The notes below the pieces were generated by a model. The model saw only the letters and a program-made list of their open reading frames with translations. It searched no databases and was not told the origin of the DNA. A DNA stretch of 64,000 nt from the NCBI RefSeq assembly GCF_011516645.4, contig NZ_CP088285.1:9194501-9258500 (forward strand), given 5' to 3'. The stretch is from Bradyrhizobium septentrionale (lineage in GTDB: Bacteria > Pseudomonadota > Alphaproteobacteria > Rhizobiales > Xanthobacteraceae). The position numbers and the translations under genes are program-made. This document shows positions 9,898 through 18,126 of this stretch, one piece after another. Numbering within the stretch: the stretch's first letter is position 1; each line of letters starts with the position of its first letter.

Positions 9898-10636
9898 TCA
9901 TGCAGACAGCTGCTTCTCGGCGATCGAGAGCCACTCGGCCTGCGCGTCGCGCAGATATTTCGGCGCGCGCCGCATCTGGATCAGGAGCTCGTTGAACACC
10001 ATGCGCGCCTCGCCGGTGCGGCCGACCAGCTGCAGCAGCAGGCCCGTAGCGGACCCGCGCCTCCGCACCAGGAAAATACTGCGTGACCGCCTGATATTCC
10101 TCCAGCGCCTCGTCGAGCCGGCCGATTTCGGCGAGCGAACGGGCATAGAGCAGATGGCCCTCGGCGGACTCGAAATCCGGCCAGCGCTCGCGCAGGGCGT
10201 CGAGCGTGGCCAGTGCTTCGGCCGGCTGCTTGCGGGCGAACTGCGCCTGCGCCTTGGCCAGCGCGTAGGCGGGATCGTCGCCCTGTGGCAAGCCCAAGAC
10301 ATGGTCGTAGTGGCTCTCGGCCTCCTCGAAGCGCCCGACATTCTGACACTCGGCGGCAAGCGCCTCGCGGTTGGCGATGGTATCGGATGTCGCGAGCCGG
10401 TCCGACAGTTCGCGATAGCGCTTCTCCGGATCGAGCCGGTTGGCGACACGCTTGCGCGCCTGCGCGGCGCCCGGTCCGCCCCACCATTCCGGGATCAACT
10501 CGACGACGATATAGGCGAGCGCGCCGATCAGCGGCACCATCAGGATGATGAAGGCCCAGGGCTGCAGGCGCCCGGTGCGCGCGGCGTGATAGATCAGCGA
10601 GATGTCGAGCAGCAATATGACCAATGCAACAGGCAT
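9898..10636 (-). pseudogene. Membrane-anchored TPR-like protein with a frameshift
   Basis: Two N-terminal membrane helices (MPVALVILLLDISLIYHAA and WAFIILMVPLIGALAYIVVEL) are followed by tetratricopeptide-like repeats: REALAAECQNVGRFEEAESHYDHVL, AYALAKAQAQFARKQPAEALATLDAL, and HLLYARSLAEIGRLDEALEEYQAV. The frame breaks at the G-run at 10043-10045: after GAEARVRYG the protein sense continues in the next frame as LLLQLVGRTGEARMVFNELLIQ and stops at 9898. Removing one G restores a protein of about 245 aa. This is either a real mutation or a homopolymer sequencing error. The start at 10636 is preferred because of GGGGA upstream and the helix that begins there. Confidence 0.8.
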
Positions 10637-10805
10637 TGCGGATCCCCGCGAACCGGACAGTTCATCCAAAACGCCTCCGTCCTAACGTGCCCTTCACGCT
10701 GCGACAATCCTCGGTTGTTGCGCCGGCCGCCTTAGCGTGAAGAGATCGTGAAGCGGAAGCCCTTGACGGAACCGGGCAGGTTCATGGCACAGCGGCGCGA
10801 AGCCG

Positions 10806-11765
10806 CTATTTCTTGTCGTCCGCCAGCAGCGTGCGGTATTTCGCGACGTCGCGGGTCACGAGTTGCTGCAGCACCTCGGGCGCGAGCTCGTTGGCGTCGG
10901 GCGCAACCGTCGACAAATCGACGAACCGCTTCTTCACCGCCTCGCTCGCGACCGCGGTGCGCGCGGCGGCGTTCAATTTGGCGATGATCTCTGGCGGGGT
11001 CCCCTTCGGTGCGAACAGGCCGTTCCAGCCCTGCGCCTCGAACTCGGGCAGACCGGCCTCGGTCGAGGTCGGCAGCTCCGGCAGCGAGGTGAGCCGCATC
11101 GTCGAGCCGACCACGACCGCTTTCACGAGCTTGTCGTCGATCGCCTGCGACACCGAGGCCGCGGCATCGCAGACGCCGTCGATCTGGCCGCCGATCGCAT
11201 CCGTCAGCGCCGGCGCCGCGCCGCGATAGCCGACCAGCTGCACGTCGACGCCGGCGGCATGCACGAAGCTCTTGCAGATCAGATAATTCGAGGAGCCGAC
11301 GCCGGCATGGCCGAGATTGATCTTGCCCGGATTCTTCCTGGCGTAGTCGATGAATTCCTTGAGGTCCTTGGCCGGAAAATCCTTGCGCAGCGCGACGATG
11401 CCGAAAGTCTTGGCGACCACCGCGATCGGCGCGAAGGAGTCGGGCGTGAACGGCAGCTTTGGATAGATCGTGTAGGTCGCAGCGTTGGTGCCGGCATTGC
11501 CGATCGCGATGGTGTAGCCGTCCGGCTCGGCGCGCGCCGCGCGGGTCAGCGCGGTCGAACCGCCGGCGCCGCCGACATTCTCGATGATGATGGTCTGGCC
11601 GAGCGCTGCGCCCATCTGGTCGGCCACCGCGCGGGCGATCACATCTGAGGTGCCGCCTGCCGCGAACGGCACGATCATCGTGATCGGGCGTTTTGGGAAG
11701 TCCTGGGCGTGTGCCGCCGTCGCAAGCAACAGCGCGGCGGCCGCCGCGAACCACCGTCCGAGCAT
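10806..11765 (-). CDS. TctC/Bug-type periplasmic solute-binding protein
   Basis: Extracytoplasmic receptor of the tripartite tricarboxylate transporter type. The signal peptide covers residues 1-20 (GRWFAAAAALLLATAAHA). The family's hallmark segments follow: FPKRPITMIVPFAAGGTSDV near the start, IIIENVGGAGGSTALTRAA, and LGHAGVGSSNYLICKSF. The start is set at the ATG at 11765, because the alternative GTG at 11789 lies inside an R1 palindromic repeat and would add repeat-encoded residues. No tctA or tctB membrane genes are nearby, which is common for the expanded Bug family. The ligand, usually a carboxylate, is unknown. It is downstream of purQ on the same strand. Confidence 0.9.
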   Translation of the reverse strand: MLGRWFAAAAALLLATAAHAQDFPKRPITMIVPFAAGGTSDVIARAVADQMGAALGQTIIIENVGGAGGSTALTRAARAEPDGYTIAIGNAGTNAATYTIYPKLPFTPDSFAPIAVVAKTFGIVALRKDFPAKDLKEFIDYARKNPGKINLGHAGVGSSNYLICKSFVHAAGVDVQLVGYRGAAPALTDAIGGQIDGVCDAAASVSQAIDDKLVKAVVVGSTMRLTSLPELPTSTEAGLPEFEAQGWNGLFAPKGTPPEIIAKLNAAARTAVASEAVKKRFVDLSTVAPDANELAPEVLQQLVTRDVAKYRTLLADDKK

Positions 11766-11769
11766 ATTA

Positions 11770-11821
11770 TTTTGACGCGTTTTCTTCACGCGAACCGGCC
11801 CCCACTTCGCTCGAAAACGCT
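11770..11821. repeat. R1 palindromic repeat, copy 2
   Basis: Nearly identical to copy 1 (GACGCGTTTTCTTCACGCGA, then CTTCGCTCGAAAACGCT). It fills almost all of the purQ-tctC gap, ending 4 bp before the ATG of the binding-protein gene and starting 7 bp after the purQ stop. Confidence 0.9.
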
Positions 11822-11828
11822 ATGACTA

Positions 11829-12530
11829 TCACGCCGCCTTTTCGAACTGCTGGACCAGGCCCGCGAACAGGCCGCGGCCGTCGGTGCAGCCCATGATCTC
11901 TTCGACGTGGTTCTCCGGATGCGGCATCATGCCGAGCACGTTGCCGCGCTCGTTGACGATGCCCGCGATCGAATGCGCGGCGCCGTTGAAGTTCGAGGCC
12001 TCGTCGACCACGCCATCGGCAGAGCAGTAGCGGTAGAGCACCCGCCCGTCGCCTTCGAGCCGCTTCAACGTCTCCTCGTCGGCCTCGTAATTGCCCTCGC
12101 CATGCGCCACCGGCACTCGGATCACCTGGCCGGCATTGTAGCCGCGGGTGAACGGCGTGTCGGAGCGTTCGACCTTCATGTGTACGTCGCGGCAGACGAA
12201 TTTCAGCCCGGCATTGCGCATCAGCACGCCCGGCAGCAGCCCGGACTCGCAGAGGATCTGAAAGCCGTTGCAGACGCCGAGCACGAGCCCGCCCTTGGCA
12301 GCGAAGTCGCGCACCGCGTCCATCACGGGCGCGCGCGCCGCGATCGCGCCGCAGCGCAGATAGTCGCCATAGGAGAAGCCGCCGGGCACCACCACGAGGT
12401 CGGTGCCTTTGGGCAGCGCGGTCTCGGCATGCCAGACCATCGCGGTCTCATTGCCGGAGGCGAGCTTCAGCGCGCGCGCCATGTCGCGCTCGCGGTTGAT
12501 GCCAGGGAAGACGAGGACGGCTGATTTCAT
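11829..12530 (-). CDS. purQ: Phosphoribosylformylglycinamidine synthase glutaminase subunit PurQ
   Basis: Class I glutamine amidotransferase subunit (233 aa) that supplies ammonia to PurL in FGAM synthesis. The nucleophile Cys lies in [20 protein letters not shown] near residue 93, and the His-Glu pair in [12 protein letters not shown] near the C-terminus. The N-terminal [16 protein letters not shown] is typical of PurQ. It is on the purine strand, 4 bp downstream of the secreted protein gene at 12.5-13.1 kb and close to purS, so purC, purS and purQ are likely co-transcribed. Confidence 0.97.
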   Translation of the reverse strand: MKSAVLVFPGINRERDMARALKLASGNETAMVWHAETALPKGTDLVVVPGGFSYGDYLRCGAIAARAPVMDAVRDFAAKGGLVLGVCNGFQILCESGLLPGVLMRNAGLKFVCRDVHMKVERSDTPFTRGYNAGQVIRVPVAHGEGNYEADEETLKRLEGDGRVLYRYCSADGVVDEASNFNGAAHSIAGIVNERGNVLGMMPHPENHVEEIMGCTDGRGLFAGLVQQFEKAA

Positions 12531-12534
12531 CGGA

Positions 12535-13104
12535 TCACCGGATTTTCGACGCTAGTGCAACCATGAATTTTGCGTAGTTGTCATTGCTGGCCTTCTCGTC
12601 GCGCGCCGAACTGATCAGGCTGGCAGAGGCTCGCGCACCGAACAGCAAGCCATTGACTTGATACTCGCTGGCACCGTTGGGCGTCACCGTCAGGCGCCGT
12701 GCCCGAAACATTCGCGGCACCGCAGTGCCCTTGTCGCCATCGACACCGATAATCGTGATGCGCTGTCCCGGCGTTCGTTGCTGCAGCGCCTTGATGATCT
12801 GGTCCTGGCTGTCACGGAACTGCTCCAGGGTCATCGGATTGTCGGCAGCATAGAGCCGATAGCTGACCTTGGACCCCGCACCGCAGCTCGCTTGCTCACA
12901 GTGGAAGATGTGCCTGTCAGGACCGCTGCGCTCGTAGCGCCAGCCGCTCACCGCAACCGGCGGCGGTTGTGTCGCGGTGGCGGCAGGCGCCGGCTTCGGT
13001 TGAGCCGACGCAGCGCCGATGCCGGCAGCCGTCAGCACAGCAAGCAGGAACGATCGGACCAACGCGCGATTGCTGCCGGAAAAGGCGGGAGCGGCTGTTA
13101 TCAT
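12535..13104 (-). CDS. Secreted hypothetical protein inside the pur operon
   Basis: A protein of 189 aa with an N-terminal export signal ([16 protein letters not shown], residues 19-34), a short Pro/Ala/Thr linker, and a domain with a single Cys pair in [19 protein letters not shown]. The two-Cys spacing and the beta-rich C-terminal part are reminiscent of periplasmic invasion-associated-locus-B-like proteins, but I cannot assign it. It sits between purS (13 bp) and purQ (4 bp), so it is probably co-expressed with purine genes, although a periplasmic protein has no evident role there. Confidence 0.75.
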   Translation of the reverse strand: MITAAPAFSGSNRALVRSFLLAVLTAAGIGAASAQPKPAPAATATQPPPVAVSGWRYERSGPDRHIFHCEQASCGAGSKVSYRLYAADNPMTLEQFRDSQDQIIKALQQRTPGQRITIIGVDGDKGTAVPRMFRARRLTVTPNGASEYQVNGLLFGARASASLISSARDEKASNDNYAKFMVALASKIR

Positions 13105-13117
13105 TTGGCTCGCTCGG

Positions 13118-13360
13118 TTAGCTGAGAACCTCGACCCGGTAGTTCTCGATCACGGTATTCGCCAGGAGCTTGTCGGCGGCGGCCTTCAGCGCCGCCTCCG
13201 CCTTGGCCTTGTCGGTCGCGGCGAGCTCGATGTCGAACACCTTGCCCTGGCGGACGCTGGCGACGCCGTCGACGCCGAGCGATTTCAGCGCGCCCTCGAT
13301 CGCCTTGCCCTGCGGATCGAGGATGCCCGACTTCAATGTCACAGTCACACGTGCCTTCAC
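13118..13360 (-). CDS. purS: Phosphoribosylformylglycinamidine synthase subunit PurS
   Basis: Small structural subunit (80 aa) that links PurL and PurQ. The sequence KARVTVTLKSGILDPQGKAIEGAL with FDIELAATDKAKAEAALKAAADKLLANTVIENYRVEV shows the expected length and ends. The start is GTG at 13360, chosen because it follows AGGAGGGCGACC and matches the family N-terminus; longer frames upstream run into a palindromic repeat. The repeat at 13380-13429 lies between purC and purS. Confidence 0.96.
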   Translation of the reverse strand: MKARVTVTLKSGILDPQGKAIEGALKSLGVDGVASVRQGKVFDIELAATDKAKAEAALKAAADKLLANTVIENYRVEVLS

Positions 13361-13379
13361 GGTCGCCCTCCTAAAGCTT

Positions 13380-13429
13380 GAGCATGATCTTGTTCCGAAA
13401 ACCGGTTCCCACTTTTCGGGATCATGCTC
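13380..13429. repeat. R2 palindromic repeat between purC and purS
   Basis: Perfect 10-bp arms GAGCATGATC (13380-13389) and GATCATGCTC (13420-13429) enclose CCGAAAACCGGTTCCCACTTTTCGG, which itself folds. The centre ACCGGTTCCCACTT resembles the R1 centre, so the two families may be related. The purC stop codon (complement of 13429-13431) overlaps its end. Confidence 0.9.
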
Positions 13430-14196
13430 TAGCTCTTCACCAGCACCGGGCCGCTGCCGGCCGGCCGCTCGTTCTCGATCAGGATGCCGAGGCGTTTTGC
13501 CACTTCGGTATAGGCTTCGAGCAAGCCACCCAGGTCCCGGCGGAAGCGATCCTTGTCGAGCTTCTCGTTCGACTTGATGTCCCACAGCCGGCAAGAGTCC
13601 GGCGAGATCTCGTCGGCGACGATGATCCGCATCATCTCGTTCTCGAACAGCCGCCCGCACTCCATCTTGAAGTCGACGAGGCGGATGCCGATGCCAAGGA
13701 AGAGGCCGGTCAGGAAGTCGTTGACGCGGATGGCAAGCGCCATGATGTCGTCGATCTCCTGCGGCGTGGCCCAGCCGAAGGCAGTGATGTGCTCTTCCGA
13801 CACCATGGGGTCGTTGAGCTGGTCGTTCTTGTAATAAAACTCGATGATCGAGCGCGGCAGCTGGGTGCCCTCCTCGATCCCGAGCCGCTGCGACAGCGAG
13901 CCGGCGGCGACGTTGCGCACCACCACCTCGAGCGGCACGATCTCGACCTCGCGAATCAGCTGCTCGCGCATGTTGAGACGGCGGATGAAGTGGGTCGGCA
14001 CCCCGATGTCGTTGAGGTGCTGAAACAGGTACTCCGAAATCCGGTTGTTGAGGACGCCCTTGCCCTCGATCACCTGGTGTTTCTTGGCATTGAACGCGGT
14101 CGCGTCATCCTTGAAGTGCTGGATCAGGGTTCCCGGCTCCGGGCCTTCATACAGGACCTTGGCCTTGCCTTCATAAATGCGGCGTCGACGGCTCAT
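13429..14196 (-). CDS. purC: SAICAR synthetase PurC
   Basis: Phosphoribosylaminoimidazole-succinocarboxamide synthase (255 aa), which joins aspartate to CAIR in purine synthesis. Visible family segments are [28 protein letters not shown] at the N-terminus, the nucleotide-binding part with [17 protein letters not shown], and [11 protein letters not shown] and [13 protein letters not shown] in the catalytic domain. The start at 14196 ([10 protein letters not shown]) matches the family, and the upstream extension does not. It is the first pur gene of this minus-strand run, followed by purS. The stop codon falls at the edge of the R2 palindrome. Confidence 0.96.
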   Translation of the reverse strand: MSRRRRIYEGKAKVLYEGPEPGTLIQHFKDDATAFNAKKHQVIEGKGVLNNRISEYLFQHLNDIGVPTHFIRRLNMREQLIREVEIVPLEVVVRNVAAGSLSQRLGIEEGTQLPRSIIEFYYKNDQLNDPMVSEEHITAFGWATPQEIDDIMALAIRVNDFLTGLFLGIGIRLVDFKMECGRLFENEMMRIIVADEISPDSCRLWDIKSNEKLDKDRFRRDLGGLLEAYTEVAKRLGILIENERPAGSGPVLVKS

Positions 14197-14546
14197 TGGG
14201 ATGTACCGTGTTTTGTTGAAATCCATGGATTTGGGTGCTCCGGATAACTTGGGGTTACGACCCACGACGGAGCTGCCGCGGAGGCCTGGAACCTGGGCAA
14301 TCCAACTGGAAACAGAACAAGAACCATGCCTGTTCGCAACCTATCTGATTGGGCCATCCAGCACAATCGATACCGCCCCGTTGGGGGCACTTATACCGCG
14401 CTATCATAAAGGGCCGATTCCGCCTGTTTTGCCTGCGGCTTAACGGCTCGTTGTCTTGCCGATTCCTCCCCCCTATCTAGGCAGGGACCAGGGCTGCCGC
14501 AACGCGCGGCGGCCCTTCATTCAGCAAGGGAACTGGAACTTCAGCC

Positions 14547-14870
14547 ATGAACGAATTCAACAAGCGCGAGGAAGGTTTCGAGAAGAAGTTCGCCCTCGAC
14601 GAGGAGCAGAAGTTCAAGGCTGAGGCGCGCCGGAACAAGCTGCTGGGCCTGTGGGCCGCCGAGAAGCTCGGCATCTCCGGCGACGCCGCCAGTGCCTACG
14701 CCAAGGAAGTGGTGGCCGCCGATTTCGAGGAAGCCGGCGACAATGACGTGCTGCACAAGGTTCTAAAGGACCTCACCGCCAAGGGCCAGGCCGTCACCGA
14801 GCGCGACGTCCGCACCAAGATGGACGAGCTATTGGCCGTGGCAGCGGCCCAGGTAAAGGCGGGAACCTGA
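14547..14870 (+). CDS. DUF1476 protein / ATPase inhibitor subunit zeta
   Basis: All-helical protein of 107 aa, starting MNEFNKREEGFEKKFALDEE and continuing with FKAEARRNKLLGLWAAEKLG, the signature of DUF1476. In Paracoccus this family is the zeta subunit that inhibits ATP hydrolysis by F1Fo-ATP synthase. The basic/acidic N-terminal segment is the inhibitory helix in that model. It is divergent from purC across 350 bp. The inhibitor function is carried over from the family, and alternative roles are not excluded. Confidence 0.92.
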   Translation: MNEFNKREEGFEKKFALDEEQKFKAEARRNKLLGLWAAEKLGISGDAASAYAKEVVAADFEEAGDNDVLHKVLKDLTAKGQAVTERDVRTKMDELLAVAAAQVKAGT

Positions 14871-14888
14871 ATTGGGCTCCCGCAACTT

Positions 14889-15278
14889 CTATTTCAGCGT
14901 GATCTGAAGGCTCATCGACCCGTTGACGTTGAAGCCTTCCTGCTGCTGACCACCGTACTGCCGGCCGAGATTGACGTTGATCGATTCAAGCCGGCAGTCC
15001 CTGGCGATCGCATCGCGCAGCAGGTCACATTCGCGCGCCGCCATTTCGTAGACGACGCGGCGCGCACGGTCGCGCAGCTTTTGCGCCTCCTCGCCGTCAC
15101 CGCTCGGCCCCGGCATGAACAGATTGACCGAGCTCTGAACCCGCACCGATCCGGCCTGACCGGCGAGACCAGTCGGCTGCTCGACAAATCTCAATTGCCC
15201 CGGAGCCTGAGCGAAGGCAGGAGCCGTCAGCAGCAGCAGGCCGACGGTGACGGGGAGAAGGCGCGCAGGCGACGTCAT
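14889..15278 (-). CDS. Secreted hypothetical protein
   Basis: A protein of 129 aa starting at the ATG at 15278. The signal peptide is MTSPARLLPVTVGLLLLTAPAFA. The mature part has LRDRARRVVYEMAARECDLLRDAIARDCRLESINVNL, with a Cys pair in an amphipathic helix, and ends in a beta segment (VNGSMSLQITLK). It is probably periplasmic or outer-membrane-associated, resembling short alphaproteobacterial proteins of unknown role. It converges on the DUF1476 gene with an 18-bp gap. Confidence 0.75.
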   Translation of the reverse strand: MTSPARLLPVTVGLLLLTAPAFAQAPGQLRFVEQPTGLAGQAGSVRVQSSVNLFMPGPSGDGEEAQKLRDRARRVVYEMAARECDLLRDAIARDCRLESINVNLGRQYGGQQQEGFNVNGSMSLQITLK

Positions 15279-15632
15279 GACGAATTCCTTGCACTGACCG
15301 CGAATGTGGCCCGGTTCATAACCACCTTCAGTTGCAACATACCAAATCGCGATCGCGGAAAACCGCTCTGCCGTTTCATCTGATGTTAACGGTGACACAA
15401 ATGGGAACAGGCCAACGCGAGAGGTTCGCTGTCCAGGGCGCGCTGGGCGCCGGTGCCGCCGCGTCCAGCGCCAGGGACGCCGCGAGCGCTGCCATCGAAC
15501 ATTTTTCGCCAGCCTGACAAGCCGCGCCGTACTTTCACAACACCACTTTGTGAGCAACTTTCGATTGCACAACCATCTTTGTAAATCTAAAGCTACATCT
15601 CTCTAACGATACAACCTAAGGGAGATCACAAA

Positions 15633-15983
15633 ATGAACGAGATGGTTTCGACACGAAATATCACGGACCAGGCCCAGGCGGTCCAAACCCAGTCAGCGAC
15701 CTACACCTGGTATCTCAATGCATATCAGCTGCACGGCAATCTCTGGCTGTCGTGGCAGACCACCGCGCCGTTCCGCGCCCAGCAGGGACAAATCATGGTC
15801 TATTCGAGCCAGTTTTTCCCGTCCAATCCCCAGGATAACGTCAAGACATGGCAGTGGGATAACATCAGCTCGAACGGATGGGATACCGGTCTGCCCTGGG
15901 GAAGCGGCTGGTATTGCGCGTGGAATGCGCAGCGCAGTCCGAACGGACCTTACACCTACGTGGTGCAACTCGTGACCCACTAG
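15633..15983 (+). CDS. Small Trp-rich protein of unknown function
   Basis: A protein of 116 aa without signal peptide or membrane helix, preceded by AAGGGAGAT and an AT-rich leader (15530-15630) unlike the rest of the window. It has nine Trp residues clustered in TWYLNAYQL, LWLSWQTT, VKTWQWDN and DTGLPWGSGWYCAW. The pattern of short hydrophobic/polar strands with Trp suggests a beta-sandwich, perhaps a carbohydrate- or membrane-surface-binding protein. I do not recognise the family. The AT-rich leader and different composition suggest acquisition by transfer. Confidence 0.75.
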   Translation: MNEMVSTRNITDQAQAVQTQSATYTWYLNAYQLHGNLWLSWQTTAPFRAQQGQIMVYSSQFFPSNPQDNVKTWQWDNISSNGWDTGLPWGSGWYCAWNAQRSPNGPYTYVVQLVTH

Positions 15984-16009
15984 CACCGCCGGCGTCGGCT
16001 GTTCGTCCG

Positions 16010-16927
16010 TCAACGCGCCGATGGTTTCGGACCGCGATACTCGGCACGGATAATTTTCAGCAACAATTGTGACGCGGCGCTGAGAAAGCCGCCATGCCGC
16101 GTCACTGCGACGACCTCATGACTGGCGGTGAGATTGCCGACGCGGATCGTCGCGATCGTCGAGGCGCGCAATTCCTCCGCCGCATTGCTTTGCGACAGCA
16201 GCGCGATCCCGAGCCCGGCCTCGACCAGCCGCTTCTGGGCCGTGAGGCTGTCGACCGGCGTCCAGTCGACCTCGCCGAGCCCGCTGGTCAGGAACAGGGC
16301 GAACACGTGCGAGGCGGTGATCTCGCGGCGTCCCGGCACCTCGGGAAACGCGATCCAGCGCTCATCCCTGAGGTCCGCGAGCTTGCCGATCCTGCGTCCG
16401 GCCAGCGGATGGTCCGGCGCGCAGACCACCTGGAGCGGCTCGGCGAACAGCACCTCGCAATCGAGATCGCGTGAACGGTCGCGGTCGTAGCGCAGCCCGA
16501 TCGTCGCCTCGCCGCGCCGGATCAGATCGCTGACCTCGGCGCTGGTCGCCGTGCGCAGCGTCAGCGCGACATCCGGATGCCGGCGGGCAAAGCGCTTCAG
16601 CACTTTCGACAGCCGCTCGCCGGCCAGCGTGCCCGTCACCGCCAGCGCGACCGGTCCGGAATTGTCGCGCAGCAACGCCCGCACCGCGTTCTCGGCATCC
16701 TGCGCCGCGGCCACCGCGCGCTCGGCATAGGGCACCATCACCCGCCCGGCATCGCTGAGCCGGGTCTTGCCGGCGATCCGCTCGAACAGCGGCACGCCGA
16801 GCTCCTGCTCGAGCAGCGCGATGCGCCTTGAGATCGCCGGCTGCGAGCGATGCAGCGCCTTCGCGGCATTGGAGATCCCGCCGCGCCGATGCACCACCAG
16901 GAACGTGTTAAGCGCGTCGCTGTCCAT
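16010..16927 (-). CDS. LysR-family transcriptional regulator
   Basis: DNA-binding regulator of about 305 aa. The winged helix-turn-helix is at the N-terminus (DALNTFLVVHRRGGISNAAKALHRSQPAISRRIALLEQELG), followed by the effector domain beginning GPVALAVTGTLAG near residue 95. The start at 16927 is chosen so that the protein begins just before the first helix. It is divergent from the PEP-mutase-like pseudogene, the usual arrangement for a LysR regulator and its target, but that target has lost its start. The true target may therefore be defunct or elsewhere. Confidence 0.92.
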   Translation of the reverse strand: MDSDALNTFLVVHRRGGISNAAKALHRSQPAISRRIALLEQELGVPLFERIAGKTRLSDAGRVMVPYAERAVAAAQDAENAVRALLRDNSGPVALAVTGTLAGERLSKVLKRFARRHPDVALTLRTATSAEVSDLIRRGEATIGLRYDRDRSRDLDCEVLFAEPLQVVCAPDHPLAGRRIGKLADLRDERWIAFPEVPGRREITASHVFALFLTSGLGEVDWTPVDSLTAQKRLVEAGLGIALLSQSNAAEELRASTIATIRVGNLTASHEVVAVTRHGGFLSAASQLLLKIIRAEYRGPKPSAR

Positions 16928-16985
16928 CGTCGACCTCATGCAAAAAGCTGATGATATCGAGAGAAATAACAAATTTGTCTGATGT

Positions 16986-17783
16986 GCGAAACCGCATCAG
17001 GGGCCCGGCGCCTTCATCATTCCCAATCCATGGGACGCCGGATCGGCGAAGCTGCTCGCGGCGATGGGTTTCGAGGCGCTCGCGACCACGAGCCTCGGCC
17101 TTGCCAACACGCTGGGACAATCGACCGTCGGCCTCGACGCCATCATCGAGAATTGCCGCGTGATCGCCGAGGCCACCGACCTGCCGGTCAACGCCGACCT
17201 CGAGAATTGCGGCGCTGACATGCCGAAGCTCGCGGCCGAGGCAATCCGGTTCGCCGCGGAAGCCGGCGCAGTCGGCGGCTCGATCGAGGACTCGACCGGC
17301 AATCCCGAGCATCCGATCTACGATTTCTCGCTCGCGGTCGAGCGGGTGCAGGCCGCGGTCGAGGCCGCGCGCGCCCTGCCCTTCCCGTTCACGCTGACGG
17401 CGCGGGCGGAGAACTTCCTCTGGGGACGCAAGGACCTCGACGACACGATCAAGCGGCTGCAGGCCTTCGAGGCTGCGGGTGCGGACGTGCTGTATTCACC
17501 CGGCCTCTACGACATCGACACCATCAAGACCGTGGTGTCATCGGTGAACAAGCCGTTCAACCTGGTGATGGGCTTTGCCGACCCGACCCTGACGGTCGCG
17601 CAGCTCTCCGCAGCCGGCGTCAAGCGCATCAGCGTCGGCGGCGCCATGCAGCGCCACGCGCTGGCCGCGTTCCTGCGCTGTGCCCGCGAGATGAAGGATC
17701 AGGGCTCCTTCACCTTCGTGCGCGACATGGCGCCAGTGAAGGAGGTGCGCGACATGTTCACGGCTGGTCAGGGACGCTCCTAG
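16986..17783 (+). pseudogene. Isocitrate lyase/PEP mutase-family protein lacking its start
   Basis: The sequence homologous to the family begins at 16986 (AKPHQGPGAFIIPNPWDAGS) and continues through LGFEALATTS-like MGFEALATTSLGLAN, IIENCRVIAEATDLPVNADLENC, GGSIEDSTGN, and LTARAENFLWG to the stop at 17783. These are the metal and substrate loops of carboxyphosphonoenolpyruvate mutase-like lyases. There is no ATG, GTG or TTG between the in-frame TGA at 16980-16982 and the conserved NPWD motif. The first in-frame ATG is at 17064, inside the domain, which would delete the first beta strand. About 15-20 N-terminal codons appear to have been lost. A 239-aa product from 17064 is possible but probably inactive. 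Confidence 0.75.
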
Positions 17784-17833
17784 AGTCTGACTCAAAAAGC
17801 GATCAATGAAATCAGGCTCTTTCGTTTAGCTCC

Positions 17834-17918
17834 GTCATGCCCGGCCTTGTGCCGGGCATCCACGTCTTTGCTCCAACCACGCAAGAAAGACGTGGATGGC
17901 CGGGAGCCCGGCCATGAC
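17834..17918. repeat. R3 long palindrome, copy 1
   Basis: An 85-bp nested palindrome: outer arms GTCATGCCCGGC and GCCCGGCCATGAC, and inner arms CCACGTCTTT and AAAGACGTGG. A related copy lies at 19590-19702. It sits 50 bp after the PEP-mutase-like gene and could act as its terminator. Confidence 0.9.
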
Positions 17919-18126
17919 CAGAGGAGATGCATTTCTCAATCCGCGCAGCGAAATTTGAATCTTCCCCGACGGGTGCGTGAACAACTTCACGCAACCTTGG
18001 TGAATCGGGCGTACAAGGCTACGCTCGCACGCCACCGATCAATCCATTCGCATCCATCCCCGCGCCCGTCGACCAATTGCACCGATGATGAGAAGCGGCG
18101 CCTCGTCGCCATGGAGGATTCCCGTA

